The translations under genes and the position numbers were made by a program. DNA of 64,000 nucleotides from Emydura subglobosa (lineage: Eukaryota > Chordata > Testudines > Chelidae), in contig ML679970.1 in NCBI GenBank assembly GCA_007922225.1, positions 22,318,654 through 22,382,653 of the forward strand, read 5' to 3'. The notes under the pieces were generated by a model that saw only the letters and a program-made list of their open reading frames with translations, ran no database searches and was not told the DNA's origin. Shown one piece after another: positions 13,022 through 22,858 of this stretch; within the stretch, counting starts at the first letter, position 1, and every line of letters begins with the position of its first letter.

Positions 13022-13338
13022 GGCGATGGCTAGCTCTCTACGGGGCGACGCGCCCACAAACCCGAGCGTCGAGAGCAGCAGCCACCTGACTGGACCCCTC
13101 CCGCCTACTCCTCCCCGCCCTTCGTCAGCGCAGCCACAGCCACAACACACTGGGCTCGGGCCAGGCCCGGAAATCCCGCCTCCTGCGCAGCCGCCGCTTC
13201 TCATTGATCAACGAAGCCGTCAATCTAATTGCATGACGAACCTGGCCGGGATGAGGGGGCGCCGACTCCGCCGAGTGACGTTTGAGGAGGTTCTGGCGCA
13301 AGGAGATCGGGGGACTGAGCGAATGAGCTGCTGTTTTC

Positions 13339-13363
13339 CGCCCGCCCGCCCGCCCGCGCGCGC
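13339..13363. repeat. (CCCG)n / CG tract in CpG island
   Basis: Repeated cccg units ending in cgcgcgcgc, upstream of APPL1. Confidence 0.85.
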
Positions 13364-14824
13364 TGGGAGAGGCCGCGGCCGTTTCTGCGTCCCCTCACGG
13401 GCTCCCGGTCTCCGCCCAGCACAACTGGAACCAGGCCCAGCTCTGGGCAGGCTCCTACCAGGATTGGCGGAGCCCGCTACGCCCCTGCCTTGGGAGACTT
13501 TTTCCCGCAAGGGAGCGTCAGTGTCCTTCTCATCCTCCCGACTCCTGTTGTGTGCCAGCGAGTCCTCGTCTTAGTGTATAAAATCACACCTCGCACCAAC
13601 ATGGGTTTACAGGTACAAACTGTGTAGAGCAGGCTTTGGGCATTTCTGAGGGAGACAGGCGCACTGGGGCTTCCCTTTCCTCCTTAAAATGCAGGCTGTT
13701 GTGGCTTTTTTTTTTTTTTTTTTTTCCTCCTGCTCAGTCATTTAGAATTCCACATGGTTTTAAATCTTCTTTAAATTATCACCACATTGTGCCACTTGTC
13801 CTATGAGCTCTAGTTATCCCCACCCCATCCACACTAGCATGTCTGTTTTGAATGCAGTCACTCCTCAGCCTAGTTTGGGCCAACATGTTACAGTTGTGTT
13901 CAGAAACCCTGCTTGCATGCCGCTCTGGGAGTTACCCTCCGGTTTTTGGAGTCTCAAGGTTGTTTGTAATAATTCCTGTTAGCCCTGTTTGGACACGGTT
14001 GTAAAGCAATGTGCTGTTTCATACTGCAATAATTTGAAAAAGAACTTTTCAAACATGTTTATAGCTAACCCCCATTGTTTACTGGAAGGATACATTGCCC
14101 TTGTATACAATATGCTGTTTTCCCCCAAAAAATCATTCTTAAAAGGCTCTTTTTATAGTTCTGTGAATAGAACTTCTTGATCCTGAGTACAGTATTTGAG
14201 TGGTTCCTGCAGATTAGCAGGTTTCCATGTTAAAAAGGGTATCAGAGAGATGTGATATTCATACTGGAAATAGCTAAACAAAAAATCCATTTTAATTTCA
14301 ACTCCTTTCATAAAACAGGAACAAAATGTGTGTGGAATGAAATACAGCACAAATATAAATTCAAACATTGGAAAGGATAGTGACAGCAAAAACCAAGGAA
14401 ATAAAATACATTTGAAATTGTAAAATAATCCAAGTTTAAAAAAGAGATTACTTGGTATCATTTAAAAAAAAAATCACAAGATCTTTTGATGGAAAACCAG
14501 TAACATTTGAGTAAATAGGTTATTAGGGGGTAAAAATAAAAGAAAGGGAACTGCTTCCCTTTCTCAGAGAAAAAGAGAATATATGGCAGGCACAGACTGA
14601 AGGGTAGGAGAATTTCCATTGTTAAATAAGCCCTAGTGAGTATGGTATAATGTTAGGTTAGAAGGTGTGATAAGTCTGTTAGGGGAGCAAATGATTAACT
14701 AATGTACAGTATTTTCATTGTGATAAACATTTGTTTTATCATTATCCATATAAGTTCCATACTTTAAAAAAAATATATGAGGGAGACATAGGCATTAAAT
14801 TGTGAAACTGTTGGAGCCTCTTGA

Positions 14825-15025
14825 GTGGGTGTGTTGTGTAGTGGTTGGGGAAGGACACGAAGCAAGAACTCAGGTTCAGTTGGTTTAATTCCCAGTTTAA
14901 CCACTGACTCATGTGGCATAAGGCATGTCACTAAATCTCTTTCCTCTCTTTCCCTATCTGTAATACGTGACTAATAATTGTTGCCTATCTTATAAGGATG
15001 TTGTGAGTATTAAGTTTTGCAGTAA
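14825..15025 (+). mobile_element. CORE/MIR-like tRNA-derived SINE
   Basis: Begins with a decayed tRNA-like segment (GTAGTGGTTGGGGAAGG, box A-like). Recognisable SINE body follows: AGAACTCAGGTTCAG, CCACTGACTCA, then CACTAAATCTCTTTCCT and CCCTATCTGTAATACGTG, ending near GGATGTTGTGAGTATTAAG. This order matches the common amniote MIR/CORE-SINE layout. Confidence 0.65.
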
Positions 15026-15589
15026 CTGTCTTTATCTGTCTGGTTCTCCAAATTAAAATTTGATTAATTGAATTGATCTGGATATACCATATGCTAAATT
15101 CACAGTCTACAAATGTCACATATGGCTTACCTTTTTTCAAATCAGTCAACTGTTAGTACAGCTGTCAGATCATGGGGATTTTTCTTCCTGGAGGCATTTT
15201 GTACAATATGTAAGATTCAGGACATATATGATAGCAAGTGGGATTTAGGAAGTGGAGTTTCCTAAACTTCTCTAATCTATTTACTTCTTTAGGTGACAAC
15301 ATTTATTTTCTTTAAGTTGCCCTGAACTGAGAATAATACATCTTAAATCAGTGCTGAAGAGATGAAAGTGTACTACAACAAAACCACAATAGACTTGACA
15401 TTAAAATGTAGAACTTTCATTTGGCATGCAGAATACTCTCAAAAGGCATGTGATACGGGGTTCAGGCTTGCTTCTGTTTAAGTTGGCAATAAAACTGCAA
15501 TTGACTTAAAGGACCTTTTTTATCATACCCTGCAAATGTAAATATAAGGGTCATTTTACTTTTTGTTGAACAAATCTGGGAATCTCTGT

Positions 15590-15603
15590 ACACTAGATGG
15601 CAG
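15590..15603 (+). promoter_or_regulatory. Candidate CTCF binding motif
   Basis: ACACTAGATGGCAG matches the CTCF core consensus (CCASYAGRKGGCRS) at every position except the first C. It lies between the CpG promoter of APPL1 and the TATA promoter of HESX1, where an insulator would make sense. Sequence match only. Confidence 0.4.
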
Positions 15604-16309
15604 TATTACTTTAGTTTCAGTTCTTCAAACACCAAATGAGTTAAACAAGACTCAATGGCTGACTGTTGGCCTACTTTGTGAAAATACTCTTTGGAGCTAC
15701 CAAATCAGCTTTCTTCCCTGACAAGGCCATTAAAGACCCAGTCTGCAAGTTGCTGAATGCATCCTGCAGGGAGTTGAGTGCATTCAGAACCCTGCAGGGG
15801 GTCCTCATTAGCTAAATTACAGGTTCAAACTCAAAAGGAAAACACTGAAATAACCATGTAGTTACTTTTGGGGAGATAAAGTGCATATCATTAAGTGCTC
15901 CTCTTATCACTACTGACACATATGTTTCTAGAAAGTTCTTTAGTAGCCCTTTAAAGAGAAATAAGATTTCATTACGTGATTTATTTTTATAAAGCCAGTT
16001 ACCATATTTTAGACTTGTTACAATTCATATTTCTAAGACTACCCCATGAAGCCAGCATTGTAAATGAGATATTTACTTTCATATGGGTCGTTGTCCATAC
16101 TTTTAACTTGTCATAGGTTATAAGTAATGGTCTGTGTTTGAAGGCCAGACACTATTTGTGTTATAGTCGTTAATGGTTTTCTACACTAGGAAAAAAATCT
16201 GATCCATAATTCTCCATGGGTGCAGTTTATGATTTTTGGTCAAATTGACACATGTTGTGTTATATTTTACAAATATTACTAGTGCCTTTTGCAGTAGTAG
16301 GCAGTGTTG

Positions 16310-16610
16310 TGAATTCCTGAGATTTTACCCCAAGTCTCATGATATGTGGTGATTTTCCTAATGCCCTAGTTCCCAGAGACATGAGATTATATGAAAATCT
16401 CATCTTTCATTTTTTTAAAAATCAAGTTTCTAGCCCTTATGATTGTGGAGAAAAGCTTGAAAACATAAACTTTAAAGGATCAAAAACCAGAAGGCAAATG
16501 AAAAGAACCCAAAATTGACTCATTTTTAAAACTGCATCATTTTAAAGTCATTCTCATATTTTTTGAGGGCTGACATGATTTTTCAACTCTTGGCTTGGCA
16601 ATACTAGGTA
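16310..16610 (+). repeat. Dispersed repeat, copy 1
   Basis: Shares an ordered series of segments with 30140-30410: GAGATTATATGAAAATCTCA, CATCTTTCATTTT, AAAAATCAAGTTT, GAGAAAAGCTTGAAAA, CAGAAGGCAAA, CATGATTTTT and GGCAATACTAGG. Both copies run in the same direction. The family was not identified; no coding potential was seen. Confidence 0.65.
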
Positions 16611-18702
16611 AACTCTTTGATTTTGCTAATCCTGTCAGTATAATTGAACTATACTTGTAAAATTATTAAAAATGTTCTCTATGTAGCGCTACTATTTCAC
16701 AGGTCTCTGGTTACTCAAGCCATTTTATACAGCAAAGATAAAATTCACCTTTGTGTAGAGAGCCAATACAAAGCATATGCCAAACTTAAATCCAATTGAG
16801 CTGGGTGCTCACAAAGGCATGTATCGTGGGATAAATGAAAGTCCATCCTAAATATATTTATTCTTCAAATATTTATATTTTTCATAATCTAGTGCAATAA
16901 ATTCTCTGTAATTTAGCATAGATAATTTATATGCCTTGGATCTTTATTTTAGTATTTTATTTTTATTAAACCTTCAGCACATGCTTTCTGTGTATCAATA
17001 TATATATATTTTCTAAATATATATTGTAGATGCTTCCTTGTGCTGTCTCATCAGCTCCTGTCTCATCCACGATCTGGCTGGATCGGTCCTTGGATAGGCC
17101 AGACCATTATTTAAGAGATAACTTGGTCAATGGTATTGGAAATGGTGGCTCCATAAATTGTAACTCTACCTTGAGTTAGTACTGAAGCAGTACCTTATCA
17201 TGGTGTTAGAGGGCTCCATGCTGCAATAGCTGCTGTTTTACTGTAATGACATTGCAAAGAGCAATAGGATGAATACATATATGTAGTTCATGAGTGATGT
17301 TTGGAGATATGCTTGACATGAGTGGTGTAAAATATAGATCTTTAATTTCCCATAATTTCATTGTCTCCTAACTGTAGCAGAGTAACAGTTGCATGTTTCT
17401 ATAAAGTAAGTATTTTACTGGAACAGAATTGTGGCAATAGATTTATATCCAGCTATATGTTTATAGAGGAAGGCAACAGAGCAGGGAAGAATGCCAACAA
17501 GAGGTCCAGATTCTGACCTTGAATGCACATGGCTCCGGTTGGTGATATACCTGTGTGCATCAGAACTTGATTTAAAGGCTGCAAACTCTGAATCCTCCTA
17601 CCCTTACATTTAAAATTCTGTTTAATTTTTGCATCTTTTTGCAAACTAAGTTTTCCTTAGAATAACGAAAGACAGGAAAATATGTAGAGAGATGGTCCTG
17701 AACCAAAACCTTGATCCAAACACCACTGAAGCTGATGTTATTTGAGACCTGAACCTGCATCCAGATATGAATTTTATATATGACACCTTCGTTATAATGG
17801 GCCAAACCACAACTCTGGATTCAAACAAATGTGAACTTTGTAAAAATGCTTGAACTCATCTCTAATTCTCTATTTTTGGTTATTTTAAACATTAGCACTG
17901 ATGATTGAAATAAACACCTATTGGTTTAAAACAAATAAACAAGAGATTATGATGAAAGGCTGATAGTAAAAATTTGGTCTAATTTTAATCAAGAAATTAA
18001 AATACAGTTATTCCATTACTTTTTAAAATGTTTTATACAAATATTTTAAAGAATGCTCTGAGATTTTCACATTGCAATCTTTTAAGAAAGCTGCACCAAA
18101 ATTATTTTAATAGAAAAATTAAGCAAATGAATGCCTGAATTATTTATTTAAATACTTGGTGCAACAGTTCCTATTAACTAATCCAGGCACTTGGAAGGCA
18201 ATTACACTGAGCTTTGACAACATTGCCAACCCACTGCAGTGTGCCTTGTGCCAAACACTATTGTTGTTTTATTGACCACGTTCACCATTACATATGCATA
18301 TGAAAAAACCAGGCATTTTCATCAGGATTACCCTAATAGCATTAAGAGATTATTTTTTAAATTTCCTTGAAAGAAAATTCACTTAAATGAGATTACTTAT
18401 TACTTGACTGGTTTCCTATGTTTAGGTAAGTGGAATCCATTAGACTATAAAGTTTTTAAAAAACTGATTTTATACATTAATGATTTCAAATAAAAGGGAA
18501 GTACTATATTTGTGCATAGCTTCTTTTGAGAAAGTTAAGTCGATGTTCTGGTTAGGAGAGATAACACTTTTTGTCCCTCTTGGTGGCCCCCCTAGTGTCA
18601 CCATTAGTTGCTAATTACTTGCAAACAAATAAACAATTAACTCCTCGTGCCTCTTGGTGGAAGAGTCTTCATTGACATGCTAAAACTTTCTAATGAAAGA
18701 TT

Positions 18703-18711
18703 TTAATTAAT
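18703..18711 (+). promoter_or_regulatory. TAATTA-type homeodomain site upstream of HESX1
   Basis: TTAATTAAT lies about 40 bp upstream of the TATA-like box. LIM-homeodomain proteins (LHX1/LHX3) are known activators of Hesx1 promoters and bind TAATTA cores, so this is a reasonable candidate. The motif is common in AT-rich DNA. Confidence 0.35.
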
Positions 18712-18745
18712 GACGTTGCAAATCCAACCCCCTTGCCAACACGGC

Positions 18746-18752
18746 TATAAGG
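18746..18752 (+). promoter_or_regulatory. TATA-like box of HESX1
   Basis: TATAAGG sits 65 bp upstream of the HESX1 ATG. A start site about 30 bp downstream would give a 5' UTR of roughly 35 nt. The same TAA (18748-18750) is an in-frame stop upstream of the ATG. Confidence 0.45.
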
Positions 18753-18810
18753 AGGACCTGCAAGAAAATGCCAGTACAATACATGTTGTGTACAGACTGA
18801 AGGTGAAAGA

Positions 18811-19003
18811 ATGGCAAGTACATCATTATGTGCTGGTAATACAGCAGTGTCTCAAAATCTTCAGAAAATATCCAGTTTTGTGGACACCAAAACCACACGT
18901 TGCTCATTTTCCATTGAAAGCATTTTGGGATTAGAACAGAAAAAAGATGGCATTCCAGCTGTGAAACCTCACAGACCGTGGATGGATACATGCAACACCT
19001 TAG
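18811..19003 (+). CDS. HESX1: HESX1 exon 1 (eh1 motif)
   Basis: 64 codons plus one base. Starts [10 protein letters not shown] and carries the eh1 motif at residues 33-41. The donor is TTAG|GTATGT, and codon 65 (Gly) is split across intron 1. Confidence 0.95.
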
Positions 19004-21127
19004 GTATGTCATCAGCTTCAGTTGTGTATTGTCTTAACTTCTTATCCCATGTTAAGTTTTATGTATTACCAAGAACATGCTTTCTTAACACTGTAGTGCA
19101 ATTAGATGTATACTTAAAACATTAGATTATCACTCATTTTGTAATATGATTGCTTTTTAATATAACGGTCTCATTCAAAATTTACAGATCTATGAGTTTA
19201 AAATCTATATTTTTATGTTTTTAGGAGACGACACTAATCAGTGTCTGCAGTCCCCTGTCATTTCCTGTGAAAGGCCATTATTTCACGTTAACAGTTATCC
19301 AATGCTGGAGGAAAGAGTTTTGAAATGTGAAAAATATTTTTCAGCCACTGAAAGGCTTACTTACAAAAGGGAACTGAGCTGGTACAGGGGTAGGAGACCA
19401 AGAACTGCTTTCACTAGAAACCAGGTAGGGATTCAGTTACCTATTTATAAATGAAGTAATATATGTTTTGCTATGTTCATTTGTTTAGTAAAATGCATTA
19501 AACAGTAGGAAGCGTGTAATGATTAGTTGATAAAATATTGTATACTTACTGCATAAAGAGATGCAGAGATGTAAATATGCAGTTAAAGGCTGGTGTTAAT
19601 CCATAGTAACTTCACTAATTTTATTTGACCTATGCTGGTATAAATGAGATTAGAATCTGGCCCAAAAGTTGTTGGGAAAGTTATTTACTTGAACTGACTA
19701 AATTTCTCTTTTTCCTACAGTGTAAAATTTTAAATTGTTTAATGGTTTGTTTACTTATTCTCCTCAGATTGAAGTGCTGGAAAATGTTTTTAGAGTGAAT
19801 TCCTATCCTGGCATTGATGTTAGAGAAGAACTAGCTCTCAAACTAGATTTAGATGAAGACAGAATCCAGGTAACTTAATTTATATATATATATATGTTTT
19901 TTTTTTCAGTCAAATACATGATATCTGCTCAGCAATAATGTAAGTGGATGGATGGAGATAACCACCTGAAAGTTGCATTTATTTGTAATGATCCTTAGTG
20001 ATGAGTTACCATTAGATATGTACTATATTTGCAATAATTTGCAGAGGGGAAGTGAAATTTCTCCCTCCTTCTCAATCTCCCCTTCTCTCTGGCACTGCCA
20101 TGACATTCATTTCTGTAATACTTGAGTGTCATCCTCCTTGCCCATCACAAAGCTTTCCCTGCAGAACCCTGAGTGAAATCCTGGTTCCATTGAAGTCAAT
20201 GGGAATTTTGTCATTGACTTCAGTGGGGCCAGGATTTCATCCTCTGATTCCAGGTTTTCTACAATGGATTTGGAACCATGTTTGAAAACTAATTACATAC
20301 AGGTAAGCAAATACATAAATACATTTCAAGAAGGGTTTGGCTGGCCAATTTAGACAGGACAAAACTGTTTTAAAGTCACATTTGAGCCTCTGTCTCATTT
20401 GGTTCATAGGGATTTTAAGGCCTGACCCAAAGTCAATGAAAACTTCCCATTGAATTCATTGGACTTTGGATCAGGCTCTTAATGTTCACTAAGGGTTTGA
20501 TCCAACTTCCATTGAAGTCAATAGGAGGCTTTTTCGTTTATAGGAGTTGGTTACTAACTTATACTGCAAGGGCTTAAGCATTTCTGTGAGTTATTGAGCA
20601 TCCTGAACTTCCACTGACTTCTCTGGGAGTTCAAAATGCTCAGCATCTTCCTGTATCAAGCCTTGAGGGTCCAGTTTTGTTCTATTGACGTTGATGAAAG
20701 GTTTGCTATTAATTTCAGTGGGAGTAGAGCAGGTCCTGACTTTGGTCAGCTAGAATGCAGCTAGAAAGTACAATGAGTCCTTTGTCTAATTTTCTCTGTT
20801 TTACATTATTATTTGTTAAAATTATTACAGCTCACCATATACCTTCATCTGTAGCTTTGAAACTTCCAAGCTGCCTCAGCTTCCAAACTATCAAAATTTC
20901 ACAAATTATTTTTACTATATGGCTGTACCGATATTTTTTATGAACTTCAAACCTGTCCTGCATAGAGTGCTGCATTAAAAGGAAAAATAACCCATTTCTA
21001 AGAATTGTGCCTTTTATTTCAATTTTAGATCTGGTTCCAAAATCGCCGTGCAAAGCTGAAAAGATCCCACCGAGAATCTCAGTTTCTAATGGTGAAAAAC
21101 ACTTTAACCTCCAACCTACTGGAATAG
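18811..21127 (+). CDS. HESX1: HESX1 homeobox repressor (complete, 4 exons)
   Basis: HESX1 (ANF/Rpx) is a paired-like homeodomain repressor needed for forebrain, eye and anterior pituitary development (family knowledge). Exons 18811-19003, 19225-19424, 19768-19869 and 21029-21127 join to 197 codons plus stop; all introns are GT-AG. An eh1 (TLE/Groucho-binding) motif, FSIESILGL, is at residues 33-41, followed by the conserved KPHRPW. The homeodomain is residues 120-179, with Trp48, Phe49, Gln50, Asn51 and Arg53 (protein 167-170, 172) all present. The C-terminus RESQF...SNLLE matches the family. The N-terminus before eh1 is about 12 residues longer than in human (185 aa). The start is the first ATG after an in-frame TAA and has a strong context (A at -3, G at +4). 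Confidence 0.97.
19225..19424 (+). CDS. HESX1: HESX1 exon 2
   Basis: 200 nt, residues 65-131. The acceptor is TATGTTTTTAG and the donor CAG|GTAGGG. It includes the family-typical [15 protein letters not shown] and the N-terminal arm and start of helix 1 of the homeodomain. Confidence 0.95.
19768..19869 (+). CDS. HESX1: HESX1 exon 3
   Basis: 34 codons, residues 132-165, [15 protein letters not shown] to DEDRIQ: rest of helix 1, helix 2 and the start of the recognition helix. The acceptor is CTTATTCTCCTCAG and the donor GTAACT. It ends in the usual homeobox intron position before WFQNR. Confidence 0.96.
20173..20241. repeat. Foldback repeat with 27-bp arms
   Basis: Left arm GTGAAATCCTGGTTCCATTG plus AAGTCAA pairs with the right arm 20213-20240, with only three or four mismatches. 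The left arm ends in TTGAAGTCAATGGG. A near copy of the right half lies at 49410-49440. Confidence 0.8.
20419..20480. repeat. Foldback repeat (GCCTGA ... TCAGGC arms)
   Basis: GGCCTGACCCAAAGTCAATG at the left and CATTGGACTTTGGATCAGGC at the right are imperfect inverted copies around CCCATTGAATTCATTGG. Confidence 0.7.
20485..20720. repeat. Fragments of further foldback repeats
   Basis: Contains CCATTGAAGTCAATAGGAGG near 20509, GAGCATCCTGAACTTCC and GAGTTCAAAATGCTCAGCAT near 20597 and 20627, and a half element with ATTTCAGTGGGAG near 20713. Arms are partly decayed. Confidence 0.55.
21029..21127 (+). CDS. HESX1: HESX1 exon 4 and stop
   Basis: 32 codons then TAG. Starts [19 protein letters not shown], the DNA-recognition helix and the basic tail. 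Asn170 and Arg172 are homeodomain positions 51 and 53; the latter is the residue altered in the human R160C disease allele. The acceptor is TTTCAATTTTAG. Confidence 0.96.
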   Translation: MWFQNRRAKLKRSHRESQFLMVKNTLTSNLLE

Positions 21128-21370
21128 GAAGAAGCCAGTTAATTCACCATTGTTCTACCACAGTAGAACATGAAGAATTATTGGAACTTCATAATTTGCA
21201 TTATTAAGCAATGATAAAGTAATGTACTTTGATATTTGCATCTAGTTTTGAAAGATTGTCATAATTTGCATTAAAATAAACTGTAAAAATATGACAGGCT
21301 TCATATTATAACGGTGCACTTTTTGTAAAAAATACAAATGTTTTCCATATATTTTAATAAATATTTTCAG
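21128..21370 (+). terminator. HESX1 3' UTR with polyadenylation signals
   Basis: AATAAA at 21275-21280 and again at 21356-21361, 148 and 229 bp after the stop. Either could define a short 3' UTR. No downstream GT-rich element was checked in detail. Confidence 0.6.
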
Positions 21371-21417
21371 AACAGTGTAAGATATTTTTGCAGTTAACAA
21401 ACTAAGTATGATGCACT

Positions 21418-21500
21418 AGATCCTGAGCTAGTGTAAATCTGAATAATTTTCTTGAAGACAATGGAGCTACACCAGTTTACACCAGCTGAGGATCTGGTCT
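21418..21500. repeat. Foldback repeat (TTTACACCAGCTGAGGATCTGG family)
   Basis: Left arm GATCCTGAGCTAGTGTAAAT, right arm TTTACACCAGCTGAGGATCT, centre CTTGAAGACAATGGAG. Related copies at 24172-24242, 43588-43670 and 60765-60845. Confidence 0.75.
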
Positions 21501-21991
21501 TCTGTGGTTACTTTTTTTCAGATATTCCTGCTGATTTTTCTGAAATCAGTAATTGATTTTTTTTGTTTAACAAATATTCAACTATTTTAAAGAAAAAATA
21601 ATCTAAAATACACAGTTATGCAAAAATGTTACCACTGTTAAAGCAAATTTGGATTAGGTATTTTACTGGAATTTAATTAAATAGCTGTTCAGTGTTTTTA
21701 GTATAGAGCTAAAAATTTTTAAAATGGTACAATATACTTGTTTTTATGAGAAATATGTGCTAGCTATTTATAAGTGAAACGTGAAAAATGAACAGTAATG
21801 ATGTGTGGCATTTGTATAATTTGTATTTTAGCTAAACCAATTATATTGAAAAGTTTAAAATGTCATTATTATGGGCTTTATATTTTCTCATGTTTCAATT
21901 AATGTAAATTTAGCTAATGTGTGCCTAGTTAATATTACCAGCTTAACTGTGTCCAATCAAAATGCTTTCCAAATGGTTTTGTCACTGTCAG

Positions 21992-22066
21992 TGATCCAGT
22001 CCTGTGAGATGCTGAGTGCCTTCAGCATCTCATGAGAAAATTCAGCACCTCACAGGATCAAACCCA
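21992..22066. repeat. Foldback repeat (GATCC...TGAGATGCTGAG family)
   Basis: GATCCAGTCCTGTGAGATGC pairs with CAGCACCTCACAGGATCAAA. A close relative is at 57865-57950. Confidence 0.7.
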
Positions 22067-22292
22067 TTGAAATTAGATTATGTTGTTTCCTTTCTTTATT
22101 AATTTTTGTATCCAATAATACTGTGAAATATTTTCCATGAAGTTAATAGTGGTAAAGATTTTTATCACGATATATAAAAATCAAGCATCCTGACATTTTA
22201 TATTGAATCAGTCCAAGTCAGTGTGGATAGTCCCATCTACAAAATAACTTTTCAGTCAGATGGCCCTGAATAAAGAAATCCACCGTCATCCC

Positions 22293-22400
22293 TGTTGAGC
22301 AAAGTATTTAAGTACTTACTTAACTTTAAGTATGGTGAAGTCTCATTGTTTTCAGTGGGATGTCAGCTGATGCTTAAGTGCTTTGCTGAATAGAGGTGTT
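22293..22400. repeat. Foldback repeat (AGCAAAG...CTTTGCT arms)
   Basis: Left GAGCAAAGTATTTAAGTACT with TTAACTTTAAG; right GATGCTTAAGTGCTTTGCTG. Centre TTTTCAGTGGGA. Confidence 0.7.
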
Positions 22401-22510
22401 TTCCTGAATTGGAGCCTAACATATACAAAGAAGCTCCATTTCAGATGGCAAAATTCAATGTCTTTCATAGTTGTATGCAGTGTTTTAGGTATGTCAATAG
22501 CAAGATATTA

Positions 22511-22858
22511 GAGAGAAAAGGTGGGCGAGGTAATATTTTTTATTAGACCAACTTCTGTTGGTGAGAGAGAGAAGCTTTCAAGCTTACAAGCTTGCTTGGG
22601 TGGGAAGATAGACTGGAATACCCAAGAGGACTGTCTGTGACTCCATGGTAAAACTATTACAGTAACACTTGTTACTGAGTTGGTGAAATCTAATTATAGA
22701 ACACATCACTAATTCGGGCTCTCTGTCTTGCTTCTTGACAATCTGCCCTGAGGTTGGCATTCACAGTCATGAACCACTCTGTTAAGCTTGAAAGATTGAC
22801 TCTTTCACCAACAGAAGTTGATCCAATAAAAGATATTACCTTACCCACATTGTCTCTC
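22511..22858. mobile_element. Complete mariner-type MITE-like element (348 bp)
   Basis: Arms of about 75 bp at each end are imperfect reverse complements. The shared core is GAGAGA...GTGGG..AGGTAATAT..TTTATT, then CAACTTCTGTTGGTGA and AAGCTT. The element is flanked by TA at 22509-22510 and 22859-22860, the target-site duplication of Tc1/mariner transposons. The 200-bp middle has no coding potential. Same family as the gap-interrupted copy at 1825-2396. Confidence 0.85.

Larger units (their letters stand above)
12690..13560. promoter_or_regulatory. CpG island at the APPL1 5' end
   Basis: Dense CpG and high GC over about 870 bp, covering APPL1 exon 1, its 5' UTR and upstream DNA. It includes a CCCG/CG-repeat tract at 13339-13363 and an inverted CCAAT box at 13463-13467 (CCAAT on the gene strand). 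No TATA box is evident. This is the expected promoter type for a broadly expressed gene. The edges are approximate. Confidence 0.85.
13564..18690. other. Divergent spacer between APPL1 and HESX1
   Basis: About 5 kb of AT-rich DNA without a recognisable gene. It holds a run of 20 T at 13706-13725, a short perfect inverted repeat (10-bp arms AGAAAGGGAA/TTCCCTTTCT) at 14541-14564, a CORE/MIR-like SINE near 14825-15020, a candidate CTCF motif at 15590-15603, and a dispersed repeat at 16310-16610 with a second copy at 30140-30410. Confidence 0.7.
19870..21028. other. HESX1 intron 3 with a cluster of foldback repeats
   Basis: 1159 bp. Besides a TA-rich stretch just after the donor, at least four foldback-derived segments lie at 20173-20720, listed separately where the arms can be read. 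Confidence 0.7.

Noticed and set aside
12858..13574. 238-codon plus-strand frame opposite APPL1 exon 1
   Set aside because: Low-complexity Pro/Ser/Arg product of a CpG island, no recognisable domain, antisense to a confirmed exon.
18573..18604. Second CTCF-like motif on the minus strand (CACTAGGGGGGCC)
   Set aside because: One extra G disrupts the spacing of the core.
21007..21207. 66-codon frame overlapping HESX1 exon 4
   Set aside because: Different frame from the homeodomain; shadow.
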